Below are positions 25,304 through 34,398 of a DNA stretch of 64,000 nucleotides, one piece after another. This DNA is from Candidatus Cryptobacteroides onthequi (lineage in GTDB: Bacteria > Bacteroidota > Bacteroidia > Bacteroidales > UBA932). A model generated the notes under the pieces. That model did no database searches. It saw nothing but the letters and a program-made list of their open reading frames with translations, and had not been told where the DNA came from. Numbering within the stretch: position 1 is the stretch's first letter; each line of letters opens with the position of its first letter. A program made the position numbers and the translations under genes. Location: contig JAGHSA010000004.1 of the NCBI GenBank assembly GCA_018066125.1, positions 1-64,000 on the forward strand, written 5' to 3'.

Positions 25304-27508
25304 ATGAAAAGAACAGCAATCGCAGCTTTATGCGCTATCATGGTTATGAGTTGCAATGGAAAGAAGCAGTATGAGTCCGGATACATCGGACCTGCCGACA
25401 TCACAATCGAAAACGGTCTGATGACCCCGGAGACACTGCTCTCATTCGGACGTCTCACCGACCCTCAGGTATCACCGGACGGAACCAAGATACTCTACGG
25501 AGTAAGTTACACATCCATCGAGGGCAACCGCAGCTGCCGCAATCTTTTCCTCTGCGACCTTGACGGAAGCAACAAGGTCCAGCTCTCGCACTACGGCAAG
25601 AGCGTCAGCAACGCACGCTGGTCACTCGACGGCAGCGCCATCTATTTCATCCAGGGCGGACAGATCTGGAAAGCTGCCGTAGGCAAGAACCGTCTCGGCA
25701 AGAAGGTGCAGATCAGCAACGTGCCTGCAGGCATCAGCGAATTCAAGCTTTCTCCGGATCAGACAAACGTGATCTACACAAGCACCGTGAAGAACCCGAA
25801 ATTCATCCAGGCCAAAGACACGGACCCTGTCCTCAAGAAGGCTGATGCCTTTGTGACCGAGGACCTCATGTACAGGCATTGGGACCACTGGGTGGCAGAG
25901 ACCCCGCGCTCTTACGTCGCACCTTTCGGAACTGCGGCTGTCACACCGGACAACTCTGTCGACATCCTCGGAGAAGAGCCTTTCGAGCTTCCTACCGAGC
26001 CTTTCGGTGGAGCCGAGCAGCTTGACTGGGCACCTGACGGAAGGCATATAGCATACAGCTGCCGCAAGAAGGTCGGAAAGCAGTACGCATTCTCCACCAA
26101 CACCGAGATCTACATCTATGACATCCTCACAGGAGCAACCACCCAGGTGACAGAGTGCGGAGGATATGACACCGACCCTGTCTGGAGCCCTGACGGATCA
26201 CAGCTCGCATGGATATCCATGCCGCGCGACGGATACGAGGCCGACCAGCAGAGGCTGATGACCTGCTCCGTGGCTTTCGGAACCGCCTCAGAGGGACAGA
26301 GCGCAGAGGTTAAACTCGGCGAGGCCCGCTGGCTGACGGAGGCCATGGACCGCGACGCTGCAGGCATCCTCTGGTCAGCTGACAGCAAGAGCATCTATTT
26401 CAACGCTCTCACCGACGGCATCCAGGCCATTTTCAGAGTCAATGTCGAAGGTGAGCCTGTCATCGACAGACTTACAGACAAGGACTGGGCATACGACTTC
26501 TTCTCACCTTTCGCCGTGAAGGAAGACGGCACTCTCCTGACCAGCTACTATTGCCTCAACTTCCCTGTGGAGCTTGTATCTGTCGGCAAGGACGGATTCA
26601 GGCAGATCACCAACGAGAATGAGCATATCCTCAGCCAGCTCGACGAGCCGACTTCCGAAAGCGTGTATGTGGAGACCATCGACAACCAGCAGATGCAGTG
26701 CTGGGTGATCTATCCTCCGAAATTCGATGCTGCCAGACAGTATCCAGCCATCGAGATCGTACTTGGCGGTCCTCAGGGGACCAACAGCCAGGACTGGAGC
26801 TACAGATGGTGCTACAGGCTCATGGCTCAGCAGGGATATATCGTCATCCTGCCAAACCGCCGCGGAACGACCGCGTTCGGACAGGAATGGAAGGAAGAGA
26901 TCAGCGGCGACTATTGCGGCCTCAACATGCAGGATTACCTCTGTGCAGGACGCTATATCAAGAGCCAGCCATACGTAAGCAAGCTCGCCTGCGTGGGCGC
27001 CTCATACGGAGGATTTTCGGCATACATGCTCGAGGGCCTTCACGGAGACCTCTATGACTGCTTCATCGCACACGCCGGAATCTTCAGCGAAAAAGACCTC
27101 TGGTACACCACAGAAGAGATGTGGTTCGCCAACTGGGACAACGGCGGCCTCACCGAGTACGCATACACCCCGGGACAGCAGGGACCTGCAGGTGACGGCA
27201 TCACCTTCGGCGGCATGCAGCAGGCTGGTGCGCCTTACGCATCCACCGCGAAGGCCGTGCGCCACTACGCAAATGACCCTGAAAGCATGGTCACCAGATG
27301 GCACACCCCTATCCTCTGCATCCATGGCATGATGGATTTCCGCATCCCTTATACCCAGGGCATGGCGGCATTCAACGCGGCCCAGATGATGGGAGTCCCT
27401 TCAAGGCTCCTGATCTTCCCGGAAGAGAACCACTGGATTCTCCAGCCTCAGAACTCTCTCTTCTGGCACAGGCAGGTCTATGACTGGCTTGACACCTGGA
27501 TGAAATAG
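25304..27508 (+). CDS. S9 family prolyl-oligopeptidase/dipeptidyl-peptidase-like lipoprotein
   Basis: This 734-residue protein has a lipoprotein signal with Cys17 (VMSC). A WD40-like beta-propeller (about 50-480) precedes an alpha/beta-hydrolase domain with the catalytic triad Ser567 (in GASYGG), Asp678 (in GMMDFRIP) and His710 (in ENHW). The order and spacing match S9 exopeptidases of the DPP IV/DPP5 group, which release dipeptides from peptides in the periplasm. Dipeptide production fits the two POT transporters and PepD further along the window. The frame is intact. It lies between recG and the plug-domain lipoprotein with 14-nt and 10-nt gaps. Confidence 0.9.
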   Translation: MKRTAIAALCAIMVMSCNGKKQYESGYIGPADITIENGLMTPETLLSFGRLTDPQVSPDGTKILYGVSYTSIEGNRSCRNLFLCDLDGSNKVQLSHYGKSVSNARWSLDGSAIYFIQGGQIWKAAVGKNRLGKKVQISNVPAGISEFKLSPDQTNVIYTSTVKNPKFIQAKDTDPVLKKADAFVTEDLMYRHWDHWVAETPRSYVAPFGTAAVTPDNSVDILGEEPFELPTEPFGGAEQLDWAPDGRHIAYSCRKKVGKQYAFSTNTEIYIYDILTGATTQVTECGGYDTDPVWSPDGSQLAWISMPRDGYEADQQRLMTCSVAFGTASEGQSAEVKLGEARWLTEAMDRDAAGILWSADSKSIYFNALTDGIQAIFRVNVEGEPVIDRLTDKDWAYDFFSPFAVKEDGTLLTSYYCLNFPVELVSVGKDGFRQITNENEHILSQLDEPTSESVYVETIDNQQMQCWVIYPPKFDAARQYPAIEIVLGGPQGTNSQDWSYRWCYRLMAQQGYIVILPNRRGTTAFGQEWKEEISGDYCGLNMQDYLCAGRYIKSQPYVSKLACVGASYGGFSAYMLEGLHGDLYDCFIAHAGIFSEKDLWYTTEEMWFANWDNGGLTEYAYTPGQQGPAGDGITFGGMQQAGAPYASTAKAVRHYANDPESMVTRWHTPILCIHGMMDFRIPYTQGMAAFNAAQMMGVPSRLLIFPEENHWILQPQNSLFWHRQVYDWLDTWMK

Positions 27509-27518
27509 CGGCACATCG

Positions 27519-28142
27519 ATGGGATCGACAGCGACAAGACTGGCAGCCTTGATGGCAGCAGCCGCACTCGCATGTGCATGCGGAACAGCCGGGAGGACGC
27601 CTGAGGATATTGAAAGAAGGGCCGGGCGCAGGGCAGAAAACGCCGAGCTGCGCCGTCAGGCCCAGATCAGCGACCGGGAAGAAGTGGTCGGTATCGGCTA
27701 TGGAACGATACACAGGCGCCAGAATACATACTCGGTAGAAAGGGTCACCCCTGACGAGAGGCAGATGAGCGGATACAGGAACATCCTCGATTATCTCAGG
27801 GGCCGCGTCCCGGGACTGACTATCGGCAACTCTGTGGATGGCAACATGCCGAGCATGACCATACGAGGCAAGAATTCGATCAACTCCAGCACCGAGCCTC
27901 TATTCATCGTTGACGGCACCCCCACCGACAACATCATGTGGATCAACCCTCAGGACGTGGCTAGTGTGGATGTGCTCAAGGACGCTTCCGCTTCCATCTA
28001 TGGAAGCCGCGGCGCGAACGGAGTCATCATCATAAATACTAAGACGGCACGCGAGGTCGCCAGGCAGCAGCTTGAAAAGAAAGAGTTGAGTACGGCTGAA
28101 AAAGCGGCCAGAAAAGCCCGCAAAGCCACAAAAGCCCGCTGA
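27519..28142 (+). CDS. Lipoprotein consisting of a stand-alone TonB-receptor plug domain
   Basis: This 207-residue protein has a lipoprotein-like signal (AALAC, Cys19; a second Cys at 21), an Arg-rich linker, then a segment (about 50-175) that matches the plug domain of SusC-type receptors: GYGT, MTIRGKNSINSS, PLFIVDGTP, ASVDVLKDASASIYGSRGANGVIIINT. There is no beta-barrel and no carboxypeptidase-like domain. The last 30 residues are rich in Lys, Arg and Ala and probably helical. With its own start, stop and lipobox it does not look like a fresh truncation. It may bind TonB-system or SusC partners in the periplasm, but no function is established here. It starts 10 nt after the S9 peptidase gene. 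Confidence 0.8.
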   Translation: MGSTATRLAALMAAAALACACGTAGRTPEDIERRAGRRAENAELRRQAQISDREEVVGIGYGTIHRRQNTYSVERVTPDERQMSGYRNILDYLRGRVPGLTIGNSVDGNMPSMTIRGKNSINSSTEPLFIVDGTPTDNIMWINPQDVASVDVLKDASASIYGSRGANGVIIINTKTAREVARQQLEKKELSTAEKAARKARKATKAR

Positions 28143-28155
28143 GAAGGCAGGTCCT

Positions 28156-28254
28156 GGTCCGTATCAACGGACCGGCGCGGTGGCGGGACTTTTGCAGAGC
28201 AAAAGTCGGAAAGGCACTTGAGCGCCGCAGGGGTTTGGGGCGGCTTAGCCCCAA
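28156..28254. repeat. Cluster of three perfect hairpins before the tRNA
   Basis: Three inverted repeats follow one another: 28156-28161 with 28168-28173; 28187-28195 with 28199-28207 (9 bp, 3-nt loop); 28235-28241 with 28248-28254. None has a long T tract on the plus strand. They may include a terminator for the preceding operon or for the minus-strand tRNA, or be a small dispersed palindromic element. Confidence 0.5.
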
Positions 28255-28263
28255 TAAAAGAAG

Positions 28264-28335
28264 TACTCCCTAGGCGAATCGAACGCCTATCGCAGGAACC
28301 GGAATCCTGAATTTTATCCATTAAACTAAGGGAGC
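28264..28335 (-). tRNA. tRNA-Arg (anticodon CCG)
   Basis: The minus strand folds into a complete 72-nt cloverleaf: 7-bp acceptor (first pair G-U), 4-bp D stem with GG in the loop, anticodon stem CAGGA/UCCUG with loop UUCCGGU, 4-nt variable loop and a 5-bp T stem with loop UUCGAUU. The anticodon CCG reads Arg codon CGG. The discriminator is A and CCA is not encoded. A -7 box (TATTTTTG) lies 7 nt upstream at 28343-28350. Confidence 0.93.
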
Positions 28336-28342
28336 GGGACCG

Positions 28343-28350
28343 CAAAAATA
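28343..28350 (-). promoter_or_regulatory. -7 promoter box for tRNA-Arg
   Basis: TATTTTTG on the minus strand, 7 nt before the first tRNA base. It is back to back with the fabD box, 11 nt apart. Confidence 0.65.
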
Positions 28351-28361
28351 CAAAAAATCTA

Positions 28362-28369
28362 TAAATTTG
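28362..28369 (+). promoter_or_regulatory. -7 promoter box for fabD-rhaB
   Basis: TAAATTTG fits TAnnTTTG and lies 17 nt before the fabD ATG, divergent from the tRNA promoter. Confidence 0.65.
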
Positions 28370-28386
28370 TTTAGATAAGGACAGAT

Positions 28387-29274
28387 ATGACAAATAAGAA
28401 AGCATATGTTTTCCCCGGACAGGGATCGCAGTTCCCAGGAATGGCAAAAGATCTGTACGAGAGCAATCCCAAGGCAAAGGAGATGCTCGACAGAGCCGAC
28501 GAGATACTCGGTTTCAGCATAACCGACATCATGTTCAACGGGACAGAAGAGGATCTCCGTCAGACAAAAGTCACACAGCCTGCCATCTTCCTTCATTCCG
28601 TGGCAAGCGCCTCATGTCTCGAGGACTTCAGGCCTGACATGGTGGCAGGCCATTCTCTCGGAGAATTCTCCGCTCTCGCAGCCGCAGGCGCCATGGACTT
28701 CGAGGACGCGCTCAGGCTCGTGGCCATCCGTGCCAGCGAGATGCAGAAGTGCTGCGAGAAGGTTCCCGGCAAGATGGCAGCGGTTCTCGGACTGTCAAAC
28801 GTGCAGGTGGAAGAGATCTGTGCGGAGGTGGACGGCATGGTGATTGCAGCCAATTACAATTGCGACGGTCAGGTCGTGATTTCCGGTGAGGAAAGTGCTG
28901 TACTTGCCGCATGTGACAAGGCGAAAGAGGCCGGTGCCAGACGCGCCCTGCCTCTGGGCGTGAGCGGTGCGTTCCACTCGCCGCTGATGGAGCCGGCAAG
29001 GATGGAGCTCGCCAAAGCCATTGAGGCCACTGCATTCAAGGCTCCGTCATGTCCTGTCTACCAGAATGTCACAGCCAGGGCGGAAACCGACCCTCAGACC
29101 ATCAAGGCAAACCTCCTCGCACAGCTGACCTCCCCTGTCAAGTGGACCCAGTCTGTGCGAAGCATGCTTGCCGACGGAGCTGTCGAGTTCAAGGAGCTGG
29201 GACCGGGCACAGTGCTCCAGGGACTCATCAAGCGCATTGCCGCCGCAGAAGGCAAAGAGATTACGATTGCATAA
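28387..29274 (+). CDS. fabD: Malonyl-CoA:ACP transacylase
   Basis: FabD loads malonyl groups onto acyl carrier protein for fatty-acid synthesis. This 295-residue protein starts with the family motif FPGQGSQ and has the nucleophile elbow GHSLGE (Ser90) and the catalytic His197 in GAFHSPLM. Length and order are canonical. It has its own promoter, and the rhamnulokinase gene follows after 18 nt, an unusual partner because no other fatty-acid gene is present here. Confidence 0.95.
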   Translation: MTNKKAYVFPGQGSQFPGMAKDLYESNPKAKEMLDRADEILGFSITDIMFNGTEEDLRQTKVTQPAIFLHSVASASCLEDFRPDMVAGHSLGEFSALAAAGAMDFEDALRLVAIRASEMQKCCEKVPGKMAAVLGLSNVQVEEICAEVDGMVIAANYNCDGQVVISGEESAVLAACDKAKEAGARRALPLGVSGAFHSPLMEPARMELAKAIEATAFKAPSCPVYQNVTARAETDPQTIKANLLAQLTSPVKWTQSVRSMLADGAVEFKELGPGTVLQGLIKRIAAAEGKEITIA

Positions 29275-29292
29275 CGATAATAACACAAGCAT

Positions 29293-30732
29293 ATGGCCAA
29301 GACCAATTTCCTGTCTGTCGACCTGGGAGCGACCAGCGGCAGAACCATTCTTTCCACATTCGACGGGACAAAAGTCGAGATGCGCGAGCTCACCCGCTTC
29401 AAGCATCCCCAGGTCCCTATCAGCGGACACATCTTCTGGGATCTCCCGCACCTCTTCAACGAGATCATCACCAGTCTCAAGAAAGTGGCTGCCGAAGGCA
29501 TAGAGATCAACTCCATCGGCATCGACACATGGGGCGTGGATTTCGCATTCTTCGGCAGAGACGGACAGCTCCTCGGACTCCCTCACTGCTACCGCGACCA
29601 GTACACCAACGGATCCATGGAGAGATTCTTCAACGAGAGCATGCCGTCCAAGGAAGTCTATGACCGCACCGGCATCCAGTTCATGGAGTTCAACTCCCTC
29701 TTCCAGATGGACTGCCTCCGCAGGGAGGGATGCACGGCATTCGAGCAGGCTGACAAGATACTGTTCATGCCGGACGCACTCATCTACATGCTCACAGGAA
29801 AGGCCATCTGCGAATATACCATCGCATCGACCTCGCAGATCCTCAATCCGAATACTGGAGATCTCGACGAGGCGCTTCTCGGCAAGCTCGGACTGTCCAG
29901 AGACAAGTTCGGAGTCATGACACAGCCAGGCACTGTCGTGGGACCTATCTCCGAACAGGTACAGAAGGTCACCGGACTCGGTCCGGTCAATGTGGTGGCT
30001 GTCGCAGGACACGACACTGCCTCTGCAGTCGTATCCGTTCCGGCGAAGAACAGCGAGTTCGCATACCTCAGCTGCGGCACATGGTCACTCCTGGGCATCG
30101 AGTCGCAGAAGCCTATCATCTCCGAGGCAAGCTTCGCCAACAATTTCACCAACGAAGGCGGAGTCGACGGCACCACCAGGTTCCTCAAGAACATCTGCGG
30201 CCTCTGGATATTCGAAAGAAGCCGCGAGGAGTTCTACAAGGATCCTGTTCGCTTCCCAGGCGCTCCGGAGGGAGTGGCAGAGCTGTCAGCAACCTGCCAG
30301 GAATCCGACTACGCCGGCATCATCAACCCTGACGACCCTGCATTCGCAAACCCTGAGTCGATGACCGCAGCCATCTGCGAATACTGCCGCAGGACAGGGC
30401 AGCCTGAGCCTCAGACCGTCGCAGACTACTGCAGGTGTATCTTCCGCAGCCTGGCATGCAGGTATAAGGAGATAATCGCCCTGCTCAGTTCAATGTGCGG
30501 ATTCGAGATAAAGAGCCTCAATGTCATCGGCGGAGGTTCACTCAACCGCAACCTCATGCAGTTCGCCGCCGACGAATGCGGCATCCCTGTGATCTGCGGT
30601 CCTACCGAGGGCACAGCTCTCGGAAACGCGCTCCTGCAGATACGCGCAGCCGGGCTGGTCGACAGCCTTTGGGACATGAGAAAGATATCAGCCGCGTCTG
30701 TTGACCTGAAAGTTTATGAGAGACAGGCATAA
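29293..30732 (+). CDS. rhaB: Rhamnulokinase (FGGY kinase family)
   Basis: RhaB phosphorylates L-rhamnulose to L-rhamnulose 1-phosphate. This 479-residue protein resembles E. coli RhaB along its length: DLGATSGR at the N-terminal phosphate loop, GIDTWGVDF, RTGIQFMEFN, GHDTASAV with catalytic-base candidate Asp241, SCGTWSLLG, TNEGG, and the C-terminal GGGSLNRNLMQ nucleotide-binding motif. The isomerase, aldolase, transporter and regulator genes of rhamnose catabolism are absent nearby. It therefore sits apart from any rha operon, between fabD and nifJ. Its substrate fits the two rhamnosidases at the left of the window. Confidence 0.92.
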   Translation: MAKTNFLSVDLGATSGRTILSTFDGTKVEMRELTRFKHPQVPISGHIFWDLPHLFNEIITSLKKVAAEGIEINSIGIDTWGVDFAFFGRDGQLLGLPHCYRDQYTNGSMERFFNESMPSKEVYDRTGIQFMEFNSLFQMDCLRREGCTAFEQADKILFMPDALIYMLTGKAICEYTIASTSQILNPNTGDLDEALLGKLGLSRDKFGVMTQPGTVVGPISEQVQKVTGLGPVNVVAVAGHDTASAVVSVPAKNSEFAYLSCGTWSLLGIESQKPIISEASFANNFTNEGGVDGTTRFLKNICGLWIFERSREEFYKDPVRFPGAPEGVAELSATCQESDYAGIINPDDPAFANPESMTAAICEYCRRTGQPEPQTVADYCRCIFRSLACRYKEIIALLSSMCGFEIKSLNVIGGGSLNRNLMQFAADECGIPVICGPTEGTALGNALLQIRAAGLVDSLWDMRKISAASVDLKVYERQA

Positions 30733-30751
30733 AGAATTGAAATATCTTTCG

Positions 30752-30759
30752 TAAATTTG
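30752..30759 (+). promoter_or_regulatory. -7 promoter box for nifJ
   Basis: TAAATTTG fits TAnnTTTG and predicts a leader of about 48 nt before the ATG at 30813. Confidence 0.6.
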
Positions 30760-30812
30760 TAATTATTCGTTTTTGGGAATTCAACTAAAATCAAAACATA
30801 ACCACAAAGCTT

Positions 30813-33800
30813 ATGGCTAAAGAAAAGAAATTCATCACCTGTGATGGTAATCAGGCGGCTTCGAACATCGCATATCTGTTCAGTGAGCACGCTGCAATCT
30901 ACCCTATCACGCCTTCATCCACAATGGCCGAGAACATTGACGAGTGGGCGGCTCACGGCAAAAAGAACCTTTGGGGCGAGACCGTAAAGGTTACTGAGAT
31001 GCAGAGTGAGGCCGGCGCAGCCGGCGCAGTCCACGGTTCACTCCAGGCAGGCGCGCTCACCACTACCTATACCGCATCACAGGGTCTTCTTCTGATGATT
31101 CCTAATATGTACAAGATCGCCGGAGAGATGCTCCCTACAGTGTTCCACGTTTCAGCACGTGCACTTGCATCTCACGCTCTCTCGATCTTCGGTGACCACC
31201 AGGATGTGATGGCATGCCGCCAGACCGGTTTCGCAATGCTCGCATCAAGCTCTGTACAGGAAGCTCAGGACCTCGCAGCTGTCGCTCACCTTTCAACCAT
31301 CAAGGGAAGCATTCCTTTCCTCCATTTCTTTGACGGCTTCCGTACCTCTCACGAGATCCAGAAGATCGAGCTTCTCGACGAGGATGCACTCCGCGGACTC
31401 GTAAGCGAGAAGTCACTCGCTGCATTCAGGCAGAGAGCCCTCACACCGGATGCTCCTGTAACAAGAGGTACAGCCCAGAACGGAGACGTATACTTCCAGG
31501 CTGTAGAGTCAAGGAACGCTGCATATGACGCCATCCCTGACATCGTTGCCCGCTACATGGGCGAGATCGGAGAGATCTCAGGCAGGACATATCGTCCATT
31601 CGAATATTATGGTTCAGAAAATGCTGAGAACATCATCGTGGCGATGGGTTCAGTTACCGAGACCATCAAGGAGACCATCGACTATCTTTCAAGACATGGA
31701 AGAAAGTACGGTCTCATCACAGTTCATCTCTACAGACCTTTCTCTGCCAAGTATCTCCTCAAGGTTCTTCCTAAGAACGTGAAGAAGATCGCAGTGCTCG
31801 ACCGCACCAAGGAGCCGGGAGCACTCGGAGAGCCTCTCTACCAGGACATCAAGACCGTATTCCAGGGTGTACAGAACGCACCTCTCGTGATCGGCGGCCG
31901 CTATGGTCTCTCTTCAAAGGACACATCTCCTGCGCAGATCGTGGCTGTCTATGACAACCTCGAGATGGCTGAGCCGAAGAACGGATTCACCATCGGCATC
32001 GTGGATGACGTGACCTTCAAGTCACTCCCAATCAAGAGCGAGATTTCCATCGTCAAGCCAGGCACCACAGAGTGCAAATTCTACGGACTCGGCTCAGACG
32101 GTACAGTCGGTGCAAACAAGAACACCATCAAGATCATCGGTTCCCATACCGACAAGTACTGCCAGGCTTACTTCGACTACGACTCAAAGAAGTCCGGCGG
32201 CTACACCTGCTCTCACCTCCGCTTCGGTGACAACCCTATCAAGGCTCCATACCTTGTATCCACCCCTGACTTCGTGGCTTGCCACGTACCTTCATACCTC
32301 AGCAAGTATGACGTGCTCAAGGGCATCAAGGACGGCGGTTCACTCCTCCTCAACTCACTCTGGGACGAGGCTGAGACACTCAAGAGAATCCCTGACAATG
32401 TAAAGGCGACCATCGCACGCAAGCACGTGAGCCTCTACATCATCAACGCCACAAAGATCGCAGCGGAGATCGGCCTCGGCGGCAGGACAAACACCATCCT
32501 CCAGAGCGCATTCTTCCGCATCAGCGGAATCATCCCTGCAGATGACGCGGTCAAGTACATGAAGGATGCCGCTCTCAAGAGCTACGGAAAGAAGGGCGAG
32601 AACGTGGTCAACATGAACTACGCAGCTATCGACCGTGGTGGAGAGTACATCAAGGTGGAGACCCCTGCAGAGTGGTCTGAGATCACCGCCAAGTTCGTCA
32701 ACCCTAACGCAGCACGTCTTGCCACACCATTCGTGAAGGACATCGCCGACGTTGTGAACGCACAGTGCGGAGACACCCTCCCTGTAAGCTCATTCGTTCC
32801 ATATATGGATGGTACCATGCCTGCAGGTACAGCCGCATTCGAGAAGCGTGGAGTCGCTGTCAGCGTCCCTGTATGGGATCCTGCCAAGTGTATCCAGTGC
32901 AACTCCTGTGCATTTGTCTGCCCTCACGCTGCCATCCGCCCATTCCTCCTCACAGCTGACGAGGCTGCCGCTGCACCTGCAGGTGTAAAGATGGCAGACG
33001 GAAAGGCAAACCTCAAGGAGTACAAGTACGCTCTCGCAGTATCTGTCGATGACTGTACAGGTTGCGGCAACTGCGTCGATGTATGTCTCTCAAAGGAGAA
33101 GGCCATCGTCATGGCTTCTTACCAGGACAACACAGCCGAGCAGGCATCATTCGATTATCTCAACAGCAAGGTCGGCTACAGCGAGAAGCTCGACAAGAAG
33201 GCCAACATGAAGAACCTCCAGTTCGCACAGCCTCTCTTCGAGTACTCAGGAGCCTGCGCAGGTTGCGGTGAGACACCATACATCAAGAACATCACCCAGC
33301 TCGTCGGTGACCACATGATGGTTGCAAACGCTACAGGCTGTTCTTCTATCTACGGTGCATCATTCCCTGCATCTCCATACACAACCGACAAGAATGGTCA
33401 TGGCCCGGCTTGGGCGAACTCACTCTTCGAGGACTTCTGCGAGTTCGGTCTCGGTATGAGACTCGGTTCAGAGCGCATCCGCGAGACTGTCGCTGCATGC
33501 ATGCAGAACATCGTTGACGAAGGCAAGTGCGAAGAGACCAAGGCTCTCGCTCAGCAGTGGCTCGACAACAGAGGCGACTACGCTGCCACAAGAGAGGTTG
33601 CCGACAAGCTCATCCCTATGCTTGAGGACAAGAAGTGCGACAACGCAAAGAAGCTTGTTGAGCTCAAGAACTACATCGCAAGCCGCAGCCAGTGGATCAT
33701 CGGTGGTGACGGAGCAAGCTACGACATCGGTTACGGCGGTCTCGACCACGTACTTGCATCAGGTGAGAATGTGAACATCCTCGTTCTTGACACCGAGGTT

Positions 33801-34340
33801 TACTCCAACACCGGCGGCCAGTCATCAAAGTCAACTCCTGCAGGAGCCATTGCGAAGTTCGCAGCATCCGGCAAGAAGATCCGCAAGAAGGATCTCGGAA
33901 TGATGGCCATGAGCTACGGTTATGTATATGTGGCACAGGTTGCCATGGGAGCAAGCCCTGTACAGTATATGAACGCCATCAAGGAAGCTGAGGCATACGA
34001 CGGACCATCTCTCGTCATCGCATACGCACCTTGTATCAACCACGGTCTCAAGGCCGGCATGGGTCTCAGCCAGAAGGAGGAGAAGCTTGCAGTCGACTGC
34101 GGTTACTGGCACCTCTACAGGTACAACCCTATGCTCGAGGAGGAAGGAAAGAATCCATTCACTCTCGACAGCAAGGAGCCTGACTGGAGCAAGTTCCAGG
34201 ACTTCCTCAAGGGTGAGGTACGATTCGCATCCCTCTACAAACTCTTCCCTGAGAGAGCTGAAGAGCTCCTCCAGAAGACAGAGGAATTCGCAAAGATCCG
34301 CCTCAACACTTACAAGAAGCTTGCAGGTAAGACCGAATAA
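30813..34340 (+). CDS. nifJ: Pyruvate:ferredoxin (flavodoxin) oxidoreductase
   Basis: This enzyme converts pyruvate and CoA to acetyl-CoA and CO2, passing electrons to ferredoxin. The 1175-residue single chain has the expected order: pyruvate-binding domain (ITPSSTMAE, near 30), middle and CoA-binding domains, a two-cluster ferredoxin insert (CIQCNSCAFVC from Cys693, CTGCGNCVDVC from Cys748), and the thiamine-diphosphate domain with GCGET, GDGASYDIGYGG and NTGGQSSKSTP. The length is typical for NifJ. Codon bias is very strong, as expected for a central fermentative enzyme. It has its own promoter and terminator. A small ferredoxin encoded at 35744-35914 is a plausible acceptor. Confidence 0.96.
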   Translation: MAKEKKFITCDGNQAASNIAYLFSEHAAIYPITPSSTMAENIDEWAAHGKKNLWGETVKVTEMQSEAGAAGAVHGSLQAGALTTTYTASQGLLLMIPNMYKIAGEMLPTVFHVSARALASHALSIFGDHQDVMACRQTGFAMLASSSVQEAQDLAAVAHLSTIKGSIPFLHFFDGFRTSHEIQKIELLDEDALRGLVSEKSLAAFRQRALTPDAPVTRGTAQNGDVYFQAVESRNAAYDAIPDIVARYMGEIGEISGRTYRPFEYYGSENAENIIVAMGSVTETIKETIDYLSRHGRKYGLITVHLYRPFSAKYLLKVLPKNVKKIAVLDRTKEPGALGEPLYQDIKTVFQGVQNAPLVIGGRYGLSSKDTSPAQIVAVYDNLEMAEPKNGFTIGIVDDVTFKSLPIKSEISIVKPGTTECKFYGLGSDGTVGANKNTIKIIGSHTDKYCQAYFDYDSKKSGGYTCSHLRFGDNPIKAPYLVSTPDFVACHVPSYLSKYDVLKGIKDGGSLLLNSLWDEAETLKRIPDNVKATIARKHVSLYIINATKIAAEIGLGGRTNTILQSAFFRISGIIPADDAVKYMKDAALKSYGKKGENVVNMNYAAIDRGGEYIKVETPAEWSEITAKFVNPNAARLATPFVKDIADVVNAQCGDTLPVSSFVPYMDGTMPAGTAAFEKRGVAVSVPVWDPAKCIQCNSCAFVCPHAAIRPFLLTADEAAAAPAGVKMADGKANLKEYKYALAVSVDDCTGCGNCVDVCLSKEKAIVMASYQDNTAEQASFDYLNSKVGYSEKLDKKANMKNLQFAQPLFEYSGACAGCGETPYIKNITQLVGDHMMVANATGCSSIYGASFPASPYTTDKNGHGPAWANSLFEDFCEFGLGMRLGSERIRETVAACMQNIVDEGKCEETKALAQQWLDNRGDYAATREVADKLIPMLEDKKCDNAKKLVELKNYIASRSQWIIGGDGASYDIGYGGLDHVLASGENVNILVLDTEVYSNTGGQSSKSTPAGAIAKFAASGKKIRKKDLGMMAMSYGYVYVAQVAMGASPVQYMNAIKEAEAYDGPSLVIAYAPCINHGLKAGMGLSQKEEKLAVDCGYWHLYRYNPMLEEEGKNPFTLDSKEPDWSKFQDFLKGEVRFASLYKLFPERAEELLQKTEEFAKIRLNTYKKLAGKTE

Positions 34341-34358
34341 ACTTCAGATATATCTCCG

Positions 34359-34387
34359 AACCCTGCCGCACGGCAGGGTTCTTTTTT
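34359..34387 (+). terminator. Rho-independent terminator of nifJ
   Basis: A perfect 10-bp stem (34359-34368 with 34371-34380) is followed by CTTTTTT, 19 nt after the nifJ stop. Confidence 0.9.
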
Positions 34388-34398
34388 GATTACACTCT

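Noticed and set aside
29047..30012. Minus-strand frame of 321 codons across fabD and rhaB
   Set aside because: It spans two real genes and their short gap, has low-complexity acidic composition and no motif.
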